Source: Cytophagaceae bacterium (GTDB lineage Bacteria > Bacteroidota > Bacteroidia > Cytophagales > Cytophagaceae). Taken from it: a DNA stretch of 64,000 nucleotides. The DNA is taken from contig JALONM010000002.1 in assembly GCA_025454925.1 (NCBI GenBank), positions 79,911 through 143,910 on the forward strand, written 5' to 3'. The position numbers and the translations under genes were made by a program. The notes below the pieces were generated by a model. It saw only the letters and a program-made list of their open reading frames with translations, was not told the DNA's origin and made no database searches. Of this stretch, positions 7,635 through 17,400 are shown in pieces (the stretch's first letter is position 1; each line of letters opens with the position of its first letter).

Positions 7635-9059
7635 ATGAAAAAGATCATGAAAAAACTAAATCTATTATTACTTGCTGCGCTTGCAGTAATTACATTCGGA
7701 TGTAAAGACGATGATAATGGCCCTGATAATCCACTTCCGGAGCCTACTCCTTCCAACCAAGTGGTAGTGCAAGGAAACATCACTTCCAATACTACCTGGG
7801 AGTCTGGGAAAACATACTTGTTAAAAGGTAAAATATACGTACAATCTCCTGCGGTATTAACGATTCCTGCCGGTACTAAAATTTTCGGGGACAAAGCTTC
7901 TCAAGCCACCTTGATCATTAACCGTGGTGCTAAAATTATGGCAGAAGGTACTGCCAGCAGCCCTATTATCTTCACTTCTAATGCTCCTGTAGGATACCGT
8001 AACCGTGGTGATTGGGGTGGAATTGTGATTCTTGGAAAAGCTACCAACAACAAATCAACCGATGTAACCATCGAAGGTGTTACCGGAACTTCTGGTGACG
8101 ATGGTAAGCACGGTGGATCGGACGATGCCGACAACTCAGGTAAATTAAAATTCGTTCGTATCGAATTCGCTGGTATTCCATTGGCTGATGATAACGAATT
8201 GAATTCTCTTACTATGGGATCGGTAGGTTCAGGAACAGAAATTTCAAATGTAATGGTGTCGTATGCTAACGACGATGCTTTTGAGTGGTTTGGTGGAACT
8301 GTAAATGCCAGCTATCTGATTGCTACCTCTACCTGGGATGATGATTTTGATACGGATTTAGGATACAGAGGTAAAGTACAGTTCGGATACATCCAACGCG
8401 ATCCTGACTTTGCTGACAAATCTGGTTCCAGAGCATTTGAGTGTTCAGGTAATAAAGATAATGCTGCCGCTACTCCTGCTTCTGCTCCTAAGTTTGCCAA
8501 CGTTACTGTAGCGGGTCCTTTGGTTTATACCAACTATTCTTCTACTTCCAACTACAACGGAAATTACAGAGCGGCCATCGAAATGAATGAAGGTACTAGA
8601 GTAGAAATTTACAACTCCCTGATTATGGGCTTCCCTACTTCTGCACAATACAACACATCTTCGGCTGCCGGAGCAGTAGTGTTGAGCGATATCTTCTTCA
8701 TTCACAACGGTACTACCAGTCTCTCAGGAACCAATGCCAATGCCACCACAACTAACTTAACATTCGGTGGAAACGGCTTAGCTATTGCTAATTCATTGGT
8801 GGATTTATACGCAGGGGTAGATACTGCAAAAGCGAATCGTAAAAATAATGCTACGGCAACTGCCAGTGCCTTGAACTTTACCAATCCAGTGCCAGTGCTG
8901 AAGTCTACTTCCGCTTTGACTTCCGGTGCTCCTTCATTAACAGCCAAAGGATTTACAGCCTCTCCGGCTTACTACGGAGCTTTTGGATCTGCTGCCGATG
9001 CAGGTTGGAACTGGACTTCCGGCTGGATCAATTTCGATCCTATAAATGCTGCCTACTAA
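7635..9059 (+). CDS. Beta-helix-like surface lipoprotein
   Basis: A 474-residue lipoprotein: the signal peptide ends in VITFG-C with Cys23 as the lipidation site, followed by an Asp-rich linker. Because the predicted transcript starts near 7630, the second ATG at 7647 (MKKLNLLLLAALAV) is at least as likely a start as 7635. The mature part has short repeating strands typical of right-handed beta-helix folds, for example VLTIPAGTKIFG, ATLIINRGAKIMAEG and WGGIVILGKA, with several Asp-rich loops that could bind calcium or another ion. The C-terminus GWNWTSGWINFDP resembles the end of a Bacteroidota lipoprotein family that I cannot name. The promoter carries the same 11-bp direct repeat and -7 element as the upstream TonB receptor, so the two are probably co-regulated although a terminator separates them. 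Function is unknown; surface binding linked to the receptor is an inference. Confidence 0.75.
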   Translation: MKKIMKKLNLLLLAALAVITFGCKDDDNGPDNPLPEPTPSNQVVVQGNITSNTTWESGKTYLLKGKIYVQSPAVLTIPAGTKIFGDKASQATLIINRGAKIMAEGTASSPIIFTSNAPVGYRNRGDWGGIVILGKATNNKSTDVTIEGVTGTSGDDGKHGGSDDADNSGKLKFVRIEFAGIPLADDNELNSLTMGSVGSGTEISNVMVSYANDDAFEWFGGTVNASYLIATSTWDDDFDTDLGYRGKVQFGYIQRDPDFADKSGSRAFECSGNKDNAAATPASAPKFANVTVAGPLVYTNYSSTSNYNGNYRAAIEMNEGTRVEIYNSLIMGFPTSAQYNTSSAAGAVVLSDIFFIHNGTTSLSGTNANATTTNLTFGGNGLAIANSLVDLYAGVDTAKANRKNNATATASALNFTNPVPVLKSTSALTSGAPSLTAKGFTASPAYYGAFGSAADAGWNWTSGWINFDPINAAY

Positions 9060-9112
9060 TATTCACAGCACGTAAATTACTAGCAGACACCTTACTTTGC
9101 TAACTATACATC

Positions 9113-9145
9113 GACTAAGTCCTGGTATAAACCCGGGACTTAGTC
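9113..9145 (+). terminator. Strong hairpin between two lipoprotein genes
   Basis: GACTAAGTCC (9113-9122) pairs with GGACTTAGTC (9136-9145), extended by a G-T pair and two G-C pairs towards a short loop. There is no T tract, so it could be a terminator without the tract or an mRNA-stabilising or processing hairpin. Confidence 0.4.
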
Positions 9146-9184
9146 ATTACAACGAAGTAAACGCATATCGAATTTTTGGCTCAC

Positions 9185-9787
9185 ATGAACTTGCTCTTTG
9201 CACATCCAACGAAAAACGCTAGCGGCCTTCTCGCCCTGCTCTTGTTTGCTTGTTTGCTGAGTTCTTGTTCCCAGCCGGCTCCCGATGAATCCTATGATCT
9301 GTCGACGCTGAGCGAGGTTCAAAGGAATAAAATTGAAAAACATTTCAGACCCTTTTTTTTGTTGAAGCCTGATAAGGTAAAAGCCGATGATCGTTTTCAC
9401 GATTCCCTGTCTTCGCACTATGAAACACAGGCGCAATTGTGCGCTATGCAACTAAAGGCATATAAAGATCTGGGAGCAGGTAATCATGCGGTGCTTTTTC
9501 AGAGAAAAGATTTGAAAAGCTTGTACAATGATTACAGAGCCTTGGGCGCAACTTTTCGCATGACTCAGGATAGCATAGCAGAAGTGAAGTTGTATTTTCT
9601 TACTCAAATGCTCAGACCCGATACCGTGCAACGGGTAGGAGCTTTGTTGTTTAAAGAGTTGGTAGAAAAGAAAAATATCGACGCCTATGTAAACGACAGA
9701 GAAATGATTTACTGGCCAGGAAACGGAGTGGTGTACAATGTGCCTCAAAAAAAATGGGTGCTTAACGACAGCATCCCATTGCAATAA
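9185..9787 (+). CDS. Lipoprotein of unknown function
   Basis: About 200 residues from the ATG at 9185, which gives a compact lipoprotein signal ending LLSS-C (Cys28); an ATG three codons earlier (9176) only adds MAH. The mature protein is mostly charged and helical, with LSEVQRNKIEKHFRPFFLL near the start and a final segment with EMIYWPGNGVVYNVPQKKW. I do not recognise a family. It follows the beta-helix lipoprotein after a 125-base gap with a hairpin and ends at its own terminator, so it may share that transcript if the hairpin is leaky. Confidence 0.65.
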   Translation: MNLLFAHPTKNASGLLALLLFACLLSSCSQPAPDESYDLSTLSEVQRNKIEKHFRPFFLLKPDKVKADDRFHDSLSSHYETQAQLCAMQLKAYKDLGAGNHAVLFQRKDLKSLYNDYRALGATFRMTQDSIAEVKLYFLTQMLRPDTVQRVGALLFKELVEKKNIDAYVNDREMIYWPGNGVVYNVPQKKWVLNDSIPLQ

Positions 9788-9824
9788 CATGGAATAATTT
9801 TTTCTCCTTTTTAATATGATGTGA

Positions 9825-9862
9825 CAGGCCAGGAGCAGAAGGTTTCTGGCCTGATTTTTTTT
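9825..9862 (+). terminator. Rho-independent terminator
   Basis: CAGGCCAG (9825-9832) pairs with CTGGCCTG (9846-9853) and is followed by ATTTTTTTT. It closes the 9185-9787 gene; the T tract runs into the stop codon of the convergent gene at 9861. Confidence 0.85.
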
Positions 9863-10340
9863 ATCCGGTAATTTCTTGCACTGCCTGGTTAAATATCCGG
9901 TAAGTGGAAAGTGGCAAGCCCTGTCCTTTCATTTCAATCAAAATACTTTTGGCACGTATTTCTTCCCGGATGAATAAAGAGGAAATGAAAAAAGCAAAAT
10001 TATCTTGCAAGGATCGCTTGCTCCGGCATTCGTGCAGTTCGTAGTGCAGTTTCCAGAAAGTAATGGATGGCAATAGCGAATAATTCCGTAGGAAAGAGAT
10101 GAGGTCTATTTCTTTTTCTTGTACCGGTATGCTGGTAAAATCCTTTTCACCAGAGATGGAAATTTCATCCGGTTGCAAATGGTATACACGTTTCAGGTTG
10201 ACCACGTTTTTATGAAAATCAATTTGGAAAAAACGTTCATACGTTCTACCATTTTTCACATCTTCTCCAAATTCAAATGTAATCGTAAGTTCCATAAGGA
10301 TAATTTGCCTTGTAATACCTCTCTTCTTCGCTTTCGTCAT
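9861..10340 (-). CDS. Conserved-looking protein of unknown function
   Basis: Up to 159 residues, or 144 if it starts at the ATG at 10295 (MELTITFEFGEDVKNG), which is the more natural beginning because the first 15 residues are a basic, low-information stretch. The N-terminal half is rich in beta-strand pattern (TITFEF, FFQIDFHKNVVNLKRVYHL); the C-terminal half looks helical, with CRSKRSLQDNFAFFISSLF and ILIEMKGQGLPLSTYRIF. There is no signal peptide. No family is recognised. It converges on the 9185-9787 lipoprotein and lies divergent from the SPOR protein gene. Confidence 0.55.
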   Translation of the reverse strand: MTKAKKRGITRQIILMELTITFEFGEDVKNGRTYERFFQIDFHKNVVNLKRVYHLQPDEISISGEKDFTSIPVQEKEIDLISFLRNYSLLPSITFWKLHYELHECRSKRSLQDNFAFFISSLFIREEIRAKSILIEMKGQGLPLSTYRIFNQAVQEITG

Positions 10341-10648
10341 GGAACTGAGCCATTGTTGGTTTAATACCTGGTTAAATGCTCAGCTTATAGATCATTCTTA
10401 CGGGAATATTGGGTCAGGGTTATTGAAATAATTAAAATGAATTGGAATTTAATAGGATGGAAGGATTCAGTGATTAGCTCCTGTTATTCGCGTCTTTTTG
10501 TTGATTTTCAGTATATTGCCACCTTAATACAACCACTTGTTGCGAGGTGTCGTATCAAGAATTGTATAGAAACCCAGATTTTCTTACTTTTCAAAACCTG
10601 GGACTAGGCAGAAATGTTCGTCTTACCTTATTGCTGAATACTACAAGA

Positions 10649-11188
10649 ATGGCTGAATCCACTTCAGAAAAGAAAAAAGTACCGGAAAGCAGACCTTCCC
10701 CGGTTTGGAATTTTTTATTGATTTTTTTCTTGCTGGGAATAATTGCCTTAGGTGTGTTGTTGGCCAAAGGCATCATTAAGCTTGATTTTATTTTTGACGA
10801 TATAAAATTCAAAAAGGAAAAAAAGATTCAGGATTCTATTTCCAATGATTCCACCAACAATACCAACCAGCCCGATTACTCCATCGATTCGGGTTCACAT
10901 TCCCAACGAGATAATTCTCCGGGAGTTTTAATTCCTGGAGCGACCGCATCGCCCGATGGAAAGGCACATGTTATTGCAGGGGTATTTTATAACAAGCTCT
11001 TGTGCGATACCTATTGTAAGCGTCTCCGCGCCTCCGGACTTACTCCGGTTCTCATTTCCTTTACTTCCAGCGGTGGAAATACATTTTATCGGGTATCTGT
11101 TTTTTCGTCACAGGATGTTGAAGAAGCTAAAAAGCGAAGCGCTGAAATTTCGGAACAACATCATTTATCTACCTGGGTGCTAAAATAA
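10649..11188 (+). CDS. SPOR-domain membrane protein
   Basis: About 179 residues from the ATG at 10649 (MAESTSEKKKVPESR); an in-frame start at 10547 adds a tail unlike a coding N-terminus. A basic cytoplasmic tail precedes one membrane helix (WNFLLIFFLLGIIALGVLLA), then a Ser/Asn-rich linker and a C-terminal SPOR domain of about 75 residues (HVIAGVFYNKLLCDTYCKRL to SEQHHLSTWVLK). SPOR domains bind septal peptidoglycan stripped of stem peptides, which suggests a place at division sites. This N-in, periplasmic-SPOR layout is that of FtsN- and DamX-like proteins, but the sequence does not allow a specific name. It converges on murF, 35 bases away. Confidence 0.8.
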   Translation: MAESTSEKKKVPESRPSPVWNFLLIFFLLGIIALGVLLAKGIIKLDFIFDDIKFKKEKKIQDSISNDSTNNTNQPDYSIDSGSHSQRDNSPGVLIPGATASPDGKAHVIAGVFYNKLLCDTYCKRLRASGLTPVLISFTSSGGNTFYRVSVFSSQDVEEAKKRSAEISEQHHLSTWVLK

Positions 11189-11223
11189 CGTGCTCGTTTG
11201 TGACTGAAAAGAATTCAGAAGAA

Positions 11224-12507
11224 TCAGGAAATCGCATCTACAATTTTTTCAAGTCCCATGCCCCGGGATCCTTTTATAAGCCAGGTGGCATGCTCAATGC
11301 GCGTGTTTTTAAGAAACTGGTTCAATTCCTCCCGGCTTGCAAACCAAAGCGCCGATGGACACTCTTCGTTGGCCGCGCGCATCTGTTTTCCGCATAACAG
11401 GATATGATCCAGTTTAAGCGTAGCCAGCTGCTTGCCCAAGGTTCTGTGTTCCATTTCACTTTCGTCTCCCAGTTCAAACATATCGCCCAGCACAGCCACC
11501 TTTGTCGATGCGGATAATTGTTGCAGGTTTTCCAATGCAAATTTCATCGAAGTAGGATTGGCATTGTAAGCATCCAAAATGATTTGGTTGCTGCCCCGGC
11601 TGATCCATTGCGAACGCATGTTGTCGGGTGTATACGCGGCTATGGCGGCATGCGCCTTTGCTTCGTCTACCTTAAAATATTTTCCCACGCACAAAGCCGC
11701 CGCAATGTTCGTCAGGTTATAAGCACCTGCCAGCTGCGTGGTATGCGCTTTGCCGCTGCTGTCCTTGTATATCAATACTGGCGAAGCTTCCAGCAATTCA
11801 ATATGTACATAATTGCCAATGTTCGGATAGGTAAACGGTGCCGAAAAACGTTCGATCTCCAGAATATTCGGATCGGCTGTATTCACAAATCCCGGACGCT
11901 TGTGCTGATGCAAGTACGCAAATAATTCGCCTTTTCCTTTTTTTACACCTTCCAGACCGCCAAAGCCTTCCAGATGTGCTTTTCCAATGCTTGTTATCAA
12001 ACCAATAGTGGGGTCAGTATACGCGCAATACGAAGCAATTTCGCCCTGATGGTTGGCTCCCATTTCAATCACTGCAATCTCCGCATCCTCTTTTATAGAC
12101 AGCAAGGTCAAAGGAATGCCGATATGGTTGTTGAGGTTGCCTTGGGTATAATAGGTTTTATATTTGGTCGAAAGCACAGCCGCTATCAATTCCTTGGTGG
12201 TGGTTTTTCCATTCGATCCGGTTATCGCAAGAAAAGGAATGGAAAATTGTTTGCGATGATAAAACGCCAACTGCTGTAGTGCCGTCAAACAATCTTCCAC
12301 CAACAAACACTGCTCGTTTACCTGGTATTCCGGTTCATCCACCAATACAAAAGCAGCGCCCATTTCCAGAGCCTTGGCTGCAAAGGTATTCCCATTAAAA
12401 CTGGGGCCTTTCAGGGCGACAAAGAAATTTCCTTTTGCTATTTTCCGGGTATCTGTACAAACACCCGTGCTGCTTTTCCAGGCAGTATACAATTTTTCTA
12501 TATCCAT
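11224..12507 (-). CDS. murF: UDP-N-acetylmuramoyl-tripeptide--D-alanyl-D-alanine ligase
   Basis: A 427-residue Mur ligase that adds D-Ala-D-Ala to the UDP-MurNAc-tripeptide, the last cytoplasmic step of the peptidoglycan monomer. The N-terminal uridine-binding domain is followed by the ATP-binding P-loop GSNGKTTTK (residues 97-105). The EMGANHQGEI segment and ILDAYNANPTSM in the C-terminal third are both characteristic of MurF. The C-terminal ligase domain contains VLGDMFELGDESEMEHR. Length matches the family. In this region it stands apart from the usual division and cell-wall cluster, as often seen in Bacteroidota. The gap 12508-12885 upstream holds repeat copy C and the terminator of the sugar transporter. 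Confidence 0.95.
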   Translation of the reverse strand: MDIEKLYTAWKSSTGVCTDTRKIAKGNFFVALKGPSFNGNTFAAKALEMGAAFVLVDEPEYQVNEQCLLVEDCLTALQQLAFYHRKQFSIPFLAITGSNGKTTTKELIAAVLSTKYKTYYTQGNLNNHIGIPLTLLSIKEDAEIAVIEMGANHQGEIASYCAYTDPTIGLITSIGKAHLEGFGGLEGVKKGKGELFAYLHQHKRPGFVNTADPNILEIERFSAPFTYPNIGNYVHIELLEASPVLIYKDSSGKAHTTQLAGAYNLTNIAAALCVGKYFKVDEAKAHAAIAAYTPDNMRSQWISRGSNQIILDAYNANPTSMKFALENLQQLSASTKVAVLGDMFELGDESEMEHRTLGKQLATLKLDHILLCGKQMRAANEECPSALWFASREELNQFLKNTRIEHATWLIKGSRGMGLEKIVDAIS

Positions 12508-12720
12508 ATTCTTTGCTTCCTAGCGTCTTACTTATTCTACGTTCCGCATTTCATTCGCTTCCAATCAAGATTCGAATCATTCCTGTGGTGAATATACAAA
12601 GAAGGGAATTACGCCGCATATAAAATTAATCCCAATTCCATGGCTTCAAGCGGCATTGCTCTAAAAAAGAATTACTGTCCTATAAGTTAGTTCAGGGTCT
12701 TGAATAGAGCCGATATATCT

Positions 12721-12807
12721 TGGGCGGCTTCTCTGGCTATCGCTGCAAGTCCTCGTGGTGCCGCCTTTAGCGCCGCCACTGCGGGCTTTCCGCTCTATCC
12801 AGGCCGC
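12721..12807 (-). repeat. Structured intergenic repeat, copy C (shortened)
   Basis: Read on the minus strand it begins GCGGCCTGGATAGAGCGGA and ends AAGCCGCCCA. It keeps the core AGGACTTGCAGCGATAGCC found in copy A. Its terminal stem is GCGGC/GCCGC instead of GCGTG/CACGC in the other copies, a compensatory change. Hairpin 1 is present in a looser form (GTGGCGGCGCTAAAGGCGGCAC), and hairpin 2 is missing, making this copy about 85 bases. The rest of the 378-base gap 12508-12885 shows only the terminator at 12831-12865. Confidence 0.7.
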
Positions 12808-12830
12808 AAATACTGCTGGGTACAAAACAC

Positions 12831-12865
12831 AAAAAAAGGAGTCCAACAGTTGAACTCCTTTTTTT
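12831..12865. terminator. Bidirectional terminator
   Basis: AAAAAAAGGAGT and ACTCCTTTTTTT flank a short partly paired loop. T runs are present on both strands, so it can end the sugar transporter transcript on the minus strand, whose stop codon is at 12886, about 20 bases away. Confidence 0.8.
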
Positions 12866-12885
12866 GTGAAATCATTTTCGCACGA

Positions 12886-14208
12886 TTATTCTCTTACTTT
12901 ATGGCCCTTGAAGCCAAAGTAGCTGATGTATGCATAGCATAGGATTGGCAGCAGCAAGGCAGTTTTCATCGAGATCGTATCGGTTATAAATCCAAATGCC
13001 ATGGGGATTACGGCACCACCCACAATGGCGGTGCACAACAAGCCCGATGCTTGTTCGGTATATTTGCCTAATCCTTTAATGGCCAGGGTGAAAATGGTTG
13101 GGAACATCAGCGAGTTGCAGAACCCAACCAATAGTAAGGTCCACATCGAAACGGATCCAGTAAGTGCAATGGAGAGTATCAACAAGGTAATGGCACCGAT
13201 GGCGTAATAACCAAGAATTTTACCAGGGTTGAATTTCGCCAGAATGACAGTGCCAAGGAATCGCCCTACCATGGCTCCTCCCCAGTAGAATGAAATGTAA
13301 TAACCTGCCGCACCTCGATCCATGCCCATTACTTCTTTCAGCCCGAGGTAATCTACGATATGACTTCCGATGGCCACTTCCGCACCTACGTAAGCAAAGA
13401 TTCCCAGCATGCCCAATACCAGATGCTTGTATTCCCAAATGGAATCTTTGATTTCCATTCCTTCGGTGTCCACTTCTCCTTCACCATGTCCGATGGCGGG
13501 CAGACGCAAAGCCATCAATACCCCTCCAATAAGGATTAGTACCCCCGCTATGGCCAAGTACGTAGTTTGTAAGTGGCTTACATCAAGCGTGGCAAGAATG
13601 GAATCCAACAAGGTTTTGTTTTCCGGAGAAAGTTTTGATAAGTCTTTTGCTTCGTTAATTGTGGCCGGAAGTTTCGGTAAATTGGAGATGATCAGTGCAG
13701 AGCCAAGCGGTCCGGCCAGTGTTGTTCCCAGGCTATTGAGCGCCTGCGTCAAGGTAAGGCGTGAGGAGGAAGTTTCAGGAGAACCCAATACTGCCACATA
13801 TGGATTCCCGGCCACCTGGAGCATCGTGATGCCACTTGCCAGAATAAATAATGCTCCCAGGAATAATCCATAAACCCGCATCGATGCTGCCGGGTAAAAT
13901 AGCAAACAGCCCAGTGCGGCTACAAAAAAGCCCGTAATCATAATGGCTTTGTAACCATAGCGCTGCACCAATTTTCCTGCCGGGATAGACATGACAAAAT
14001 ACGCGGCGAAGAAACAAAAATTAATAAGATTGGTTTGGGTATAATTGAGAGCAAACAACACTCTCAAATAAGGAATCAGGATGTCATTAAAACAGGTAAT
14101 GAATCCCATCATGAAAAACAAAGTCATTAATGCGCCCAACGCGGTCGCATTCCCTTTTCCTCCGCCGGAGGAAGAAAGAGTGGTAGTGTTTGATGCAGAT
14201 AGTGCCAC
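12886..14208 (-). CDS. gluP: Sugar MFS transporter (FucP/GluP type)
   Basis: A 440-residue major facilitator protein with about 12 hydrophobic segments, of the fucose/glucose/galactose-proton symporter group. Visible family features are the opening ALGALMTLFFMMGFITCFND, the loop LVQRYGYKAIM after the second segment, and QVAGNPYVAVLGSP in the middle, a strong hallmark of FucP/GluP proteins. The central loop is acidic (GHGEGEVDTEGMEIKD). It would import a hexose across the inner membrane. It is downstream of a secreted GH8 glucanase on the same strand but separated by a terminator, so joint use of glucan breakdown products is plausible but not shown. Which sugar it takes cannot be read from the sequence. 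Confidence 0.88.
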   Translation of the reverse strand: MALSASNTTTLSSSGGGKGNATALGALMTLFFMMGFITCFNDILIPYLRVLFALNYTQTNLINFCFFAAYFVMSIPAGKLVQRYGYKAIMITGFFVAALGCLLFYPAASMRVYGLFLGALFILASGITMLQVAGNPYVAVLGSPETSSSRLTLTQALNSLGTTLAGPLGSALIISNLPKLPATINEAKDLSKLSPENKTLLDSILATLDVSHLQTTYLAIAGVLILIGGVLMALRLPAIGHGEGEVDTEGMEIKDSIWEYKHLVLGMLGIFAYVGAEVAIGSHIVDYLGLKEVMGMDRGAAGYYISFYWGGAMVGRFLGTVILAKFNPGKILGYYAIGAITLLILSIALTGSVSMWTLLLVGFCNSLMFPTIFTLAIKGLGKYTEQASGLLCTAIVGGAVIPMAFGFITDTISMKTALLLPILCYAYISYFGFKGHKVRE

Positions 14209-14310
14209 GGTATAAAATTTTTCCGGACAATATACTCTATTTTTTTCTAACCAATAGCATTTTTCATCTGTCGAAACGAAGGTTTTGCTGCAGTGAAATA
14301 TAGGTTAGAA

Positions 14311-14364
14311 AAAAAACAGGTGGTAGGCGATACCAGATTTGTATCATTCCTCCACCTGTTTTTT
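14311..14364 (-). terminator. Terminator of the GH8 gene
   Basis: AAAAAACAGGTGG (14311-14323) pairs with CCACCTGTTTTTT (14352-14364) around a 28-base loop. It lies about 65 bases after the GH8 stop codon on the minus strand and before the transporter start; A and T runs on both sides make it usable from either direction. Confidence 0.8.
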
Positions 14365-14428
14365 ATTAATACACCATCAATTGCGCTAAGTAGCAATTTT
14401 CCTAGGCTACTGGCATCGCAGTTTATGT

Positions 14429-17400
14429 TTAACGTTTGATCAATCGAGTGAATTCCTGTTTGCCCTCGCACACTGCTTTTACCCAATAGATGCCGCTGGG
14501 CAGTTCGGCAATAGAAAGCATAACCTGGTCTTTCTGGCTGTGATGCGAAAGCAATAAATTCCCCTGGCTGTTATATATGCCAATTTCTTCAATTGTTTTT
14601 CCCTGGCCAGATTGTAAGGTTATTGCATCCTCCGCCGGATTGGGGTATACCTGCACCCATCGCATGCTTTCCTCCTCCACACGAATCAATTCAGAATATT
14701 GAAAACTTCCATTCTCTTCCACCGCCATCAGACGATAGTATTGAACTTCAGTTCCGGCAATGCGGTCCACATACGAATATTGCTGCAAGCTTTCGGATGC
14801 CCCCTGTGAATTGACATAGGAAATGGTTTCAAAGGATCCACTTGTATTCATGCGTTGAAGGGCATAGTAGCGTATGTTTTTTTCTGAAAGTGTTTGCCAT
14901 TGAATTTTTATTCCACCATGCATACGCTTGCCCTCAAAGGAAAGTAATTCTGCAGGAAGCCCTGCAGGACATGAGCCCACAACGGCCTGCACCGGTATGC
15001 GGCTGCAATTGTTTTCAGTAGAAATTGTCCAGTCGTAAAAGTGTGCATACCGGTTGGCAAAAGTAGTACTGTATGCAAAACTACTTTTGATATAAGCGGT
15101 GTTACCATCAATATCATCGTAGTAATTGTACGAAATATTCGTAGGATGCTGTTCCAGCATTAAATTGGGTGTGGCGCTCGAAATTTTGAGTCGGTAATTT
15201 CCACTTGGTACATTATTAAAACCTACGTAGAAACGAATGCCTGCGAATTTTCCATCGAAGGGAGGGCCCGCAGGTATTACCGTTCCGGCTGGAACAATGC
15301 GTAAGCCTGTGCGGGTAACATCCGGGAAGCCGCTTACTGCGCCGCCTGCCGCATTGGTCAGACTGAAGGTAACACTTGGGAGGCTAAGGTTGTAGATACA
15401 CATCCACACCGTCACCGAATCTATATGAATGAAATTCCTTACAATGGTCCAATCCTGTGAATAGGTATTGCCAGCATCTACACCCCAGCCGGCAGTAATA
15501 CCATCGGCATTCAAACTGAATAGGTCTGGCGATGAAGCCCCGTTGCAATCGATCGGATAAGGACTGGTGGGCGCTGGTTTTCCTAAGGTGCCATATTGCC
15601 TGGATTTATCTTGCACGTAAAATGTGTACGTGCCAGTGCTAAGTGTAGGCGTTGTCCAGGTGTAGGTGCCAGCGGCAGGAGAGGGAGTCCCTCCGGTCAT
15701 GGGCGAACCTCCTGTGGCCGTGGCATACCAATCGTACAAAGAAGCTGCTCCTAAATTGGGGCCTGTAACCGAAAGGGGCACCGTACCTGTTGATGCTGTA
15801 ATGCAGTTGTCGCCGGGTGAAATGAGGGAAGATGAAATGCGCACGGTATCCCAAAGGGCGGTGCAGCCCGCTTTGTTGGCGGTTACCCGGTACAAGCCCG
15901 GTCGGCGCACCATGCTCAGCGTAGTGTTGTTTTCGCCAGGTATGGTTTGTAAGCCAGCCTGAGTAAAGTCAGAAGCATGCTCCCATACAAAGGAGTATCC
16001 GGTAGCGCTGTATAAACCCGATTGCAGGGTGAGACTCGTAGTACTGCATAGCGTTTTATTGGATCCTAATTGAGGCTGCACAGCAGTGGAACTAACGTAA
16101 ATAGAATCGGATTGGCTGCAACCACCGGTAGTATCCACTTTTACTTTAAACCATCCTGGGCCTGCCGGCGATGGAGAGCTGGCATTCACCGTAAGGCTGT
16201 TCGCCGCTCCGCTGGCTGCTCCTAGGGAGTTATTATCCTTGAACCACTGGAAGGTACGGTTGCCTCCTGTAGCCAGTCCGGAAGTGAGCAATACGGTGGA
16301 GCTGCCGCAGGTAGAAACGGAGTCCGTGGCAAATGTAGGCGCTGCGCATCTTGGTGGACATGGTTTCCAAAAGTTTCCTGTCATCATAAACAGCGTAAGT
16401 ACCCGCAAGGTATTTCCAAAGTAATAACTGTTTCCTGAGCTACAATCACTTCCGAAGTTTCCTTGTTTTACGGCCTTCACACGATTGTACATAAAATCGA
16501 GTGTTGCCTGATTATTACCTGTGTTGTCTACACCCATGGGAGCTGCACCAAACATGGCTGTAAAAAAGGCATCCGGTGTAGGGTTGGTTCTTCCATTGTA
16601 ATTTCCGTCCAGGTTTACAGGTCCCCTAAGGTTATTGGCTGCCGTTAGATTGCTGGTTCGGCTGTGAATGTAATCGGTTACTTTCTGGGTAAAATTGTTT
16701 TTCGCAGCAGCAGTTCCATGCCATAAGTAATCCGTTGCCATGCGCCAGGAGCTTCGTCCGGCATCGTATCCGTGATCAATAAAGGCCGGTGGATTGCAAC
16801 CATTGGGGACGCCGGCTTTGTCGGACCAGTTCGAGGTTAAGCCGGTGGTAGTATTTCGGTTGGCATTTAATAAAGCATAACTGGCATTAGGAACACTGCT
16901 GGTCCAGTAGTTTGCCGGAGCACCTGCATCGTATTGTTGAAACAATCGATAGTAGGCAGGAGCCTGGTAACTGGGATTGAAACAATCGTTACATCCCGAT
17001 TTGAATCCATCTCCGGAAGAGGTGAGGAAGTTAGGTAAGCTTGGACAGGAAGATCCAATGATCTCATGTTGTCTGATCTTCGAAATGAGATCCGATGCTT
17101 CGGTGCCGTAATTGTAGGGACTGGTGGCTGCGGGCCATTGACATTTGGCTACAATCAAAGCCATGGCCACATCCAATTCCGAATCGGTTGCGCCATTGCT
17201 CCCCGTAACAGTGGTGCCACAGCCGCTTGCGCTGCCGTTATCAATCCTCCAGTGCATCAGTCCGTTGCTATTGGTGCGTGCTTTGTAATACGCATACAAT
17301 CCATTCAGCAAAGACTGGTCGGCAGCATAGGCCGCCAGCAGCATGCCATAGGCAATACCTTCGGATACGGTGTAGCGTGCATCGTCAAATCGAACTCTAA

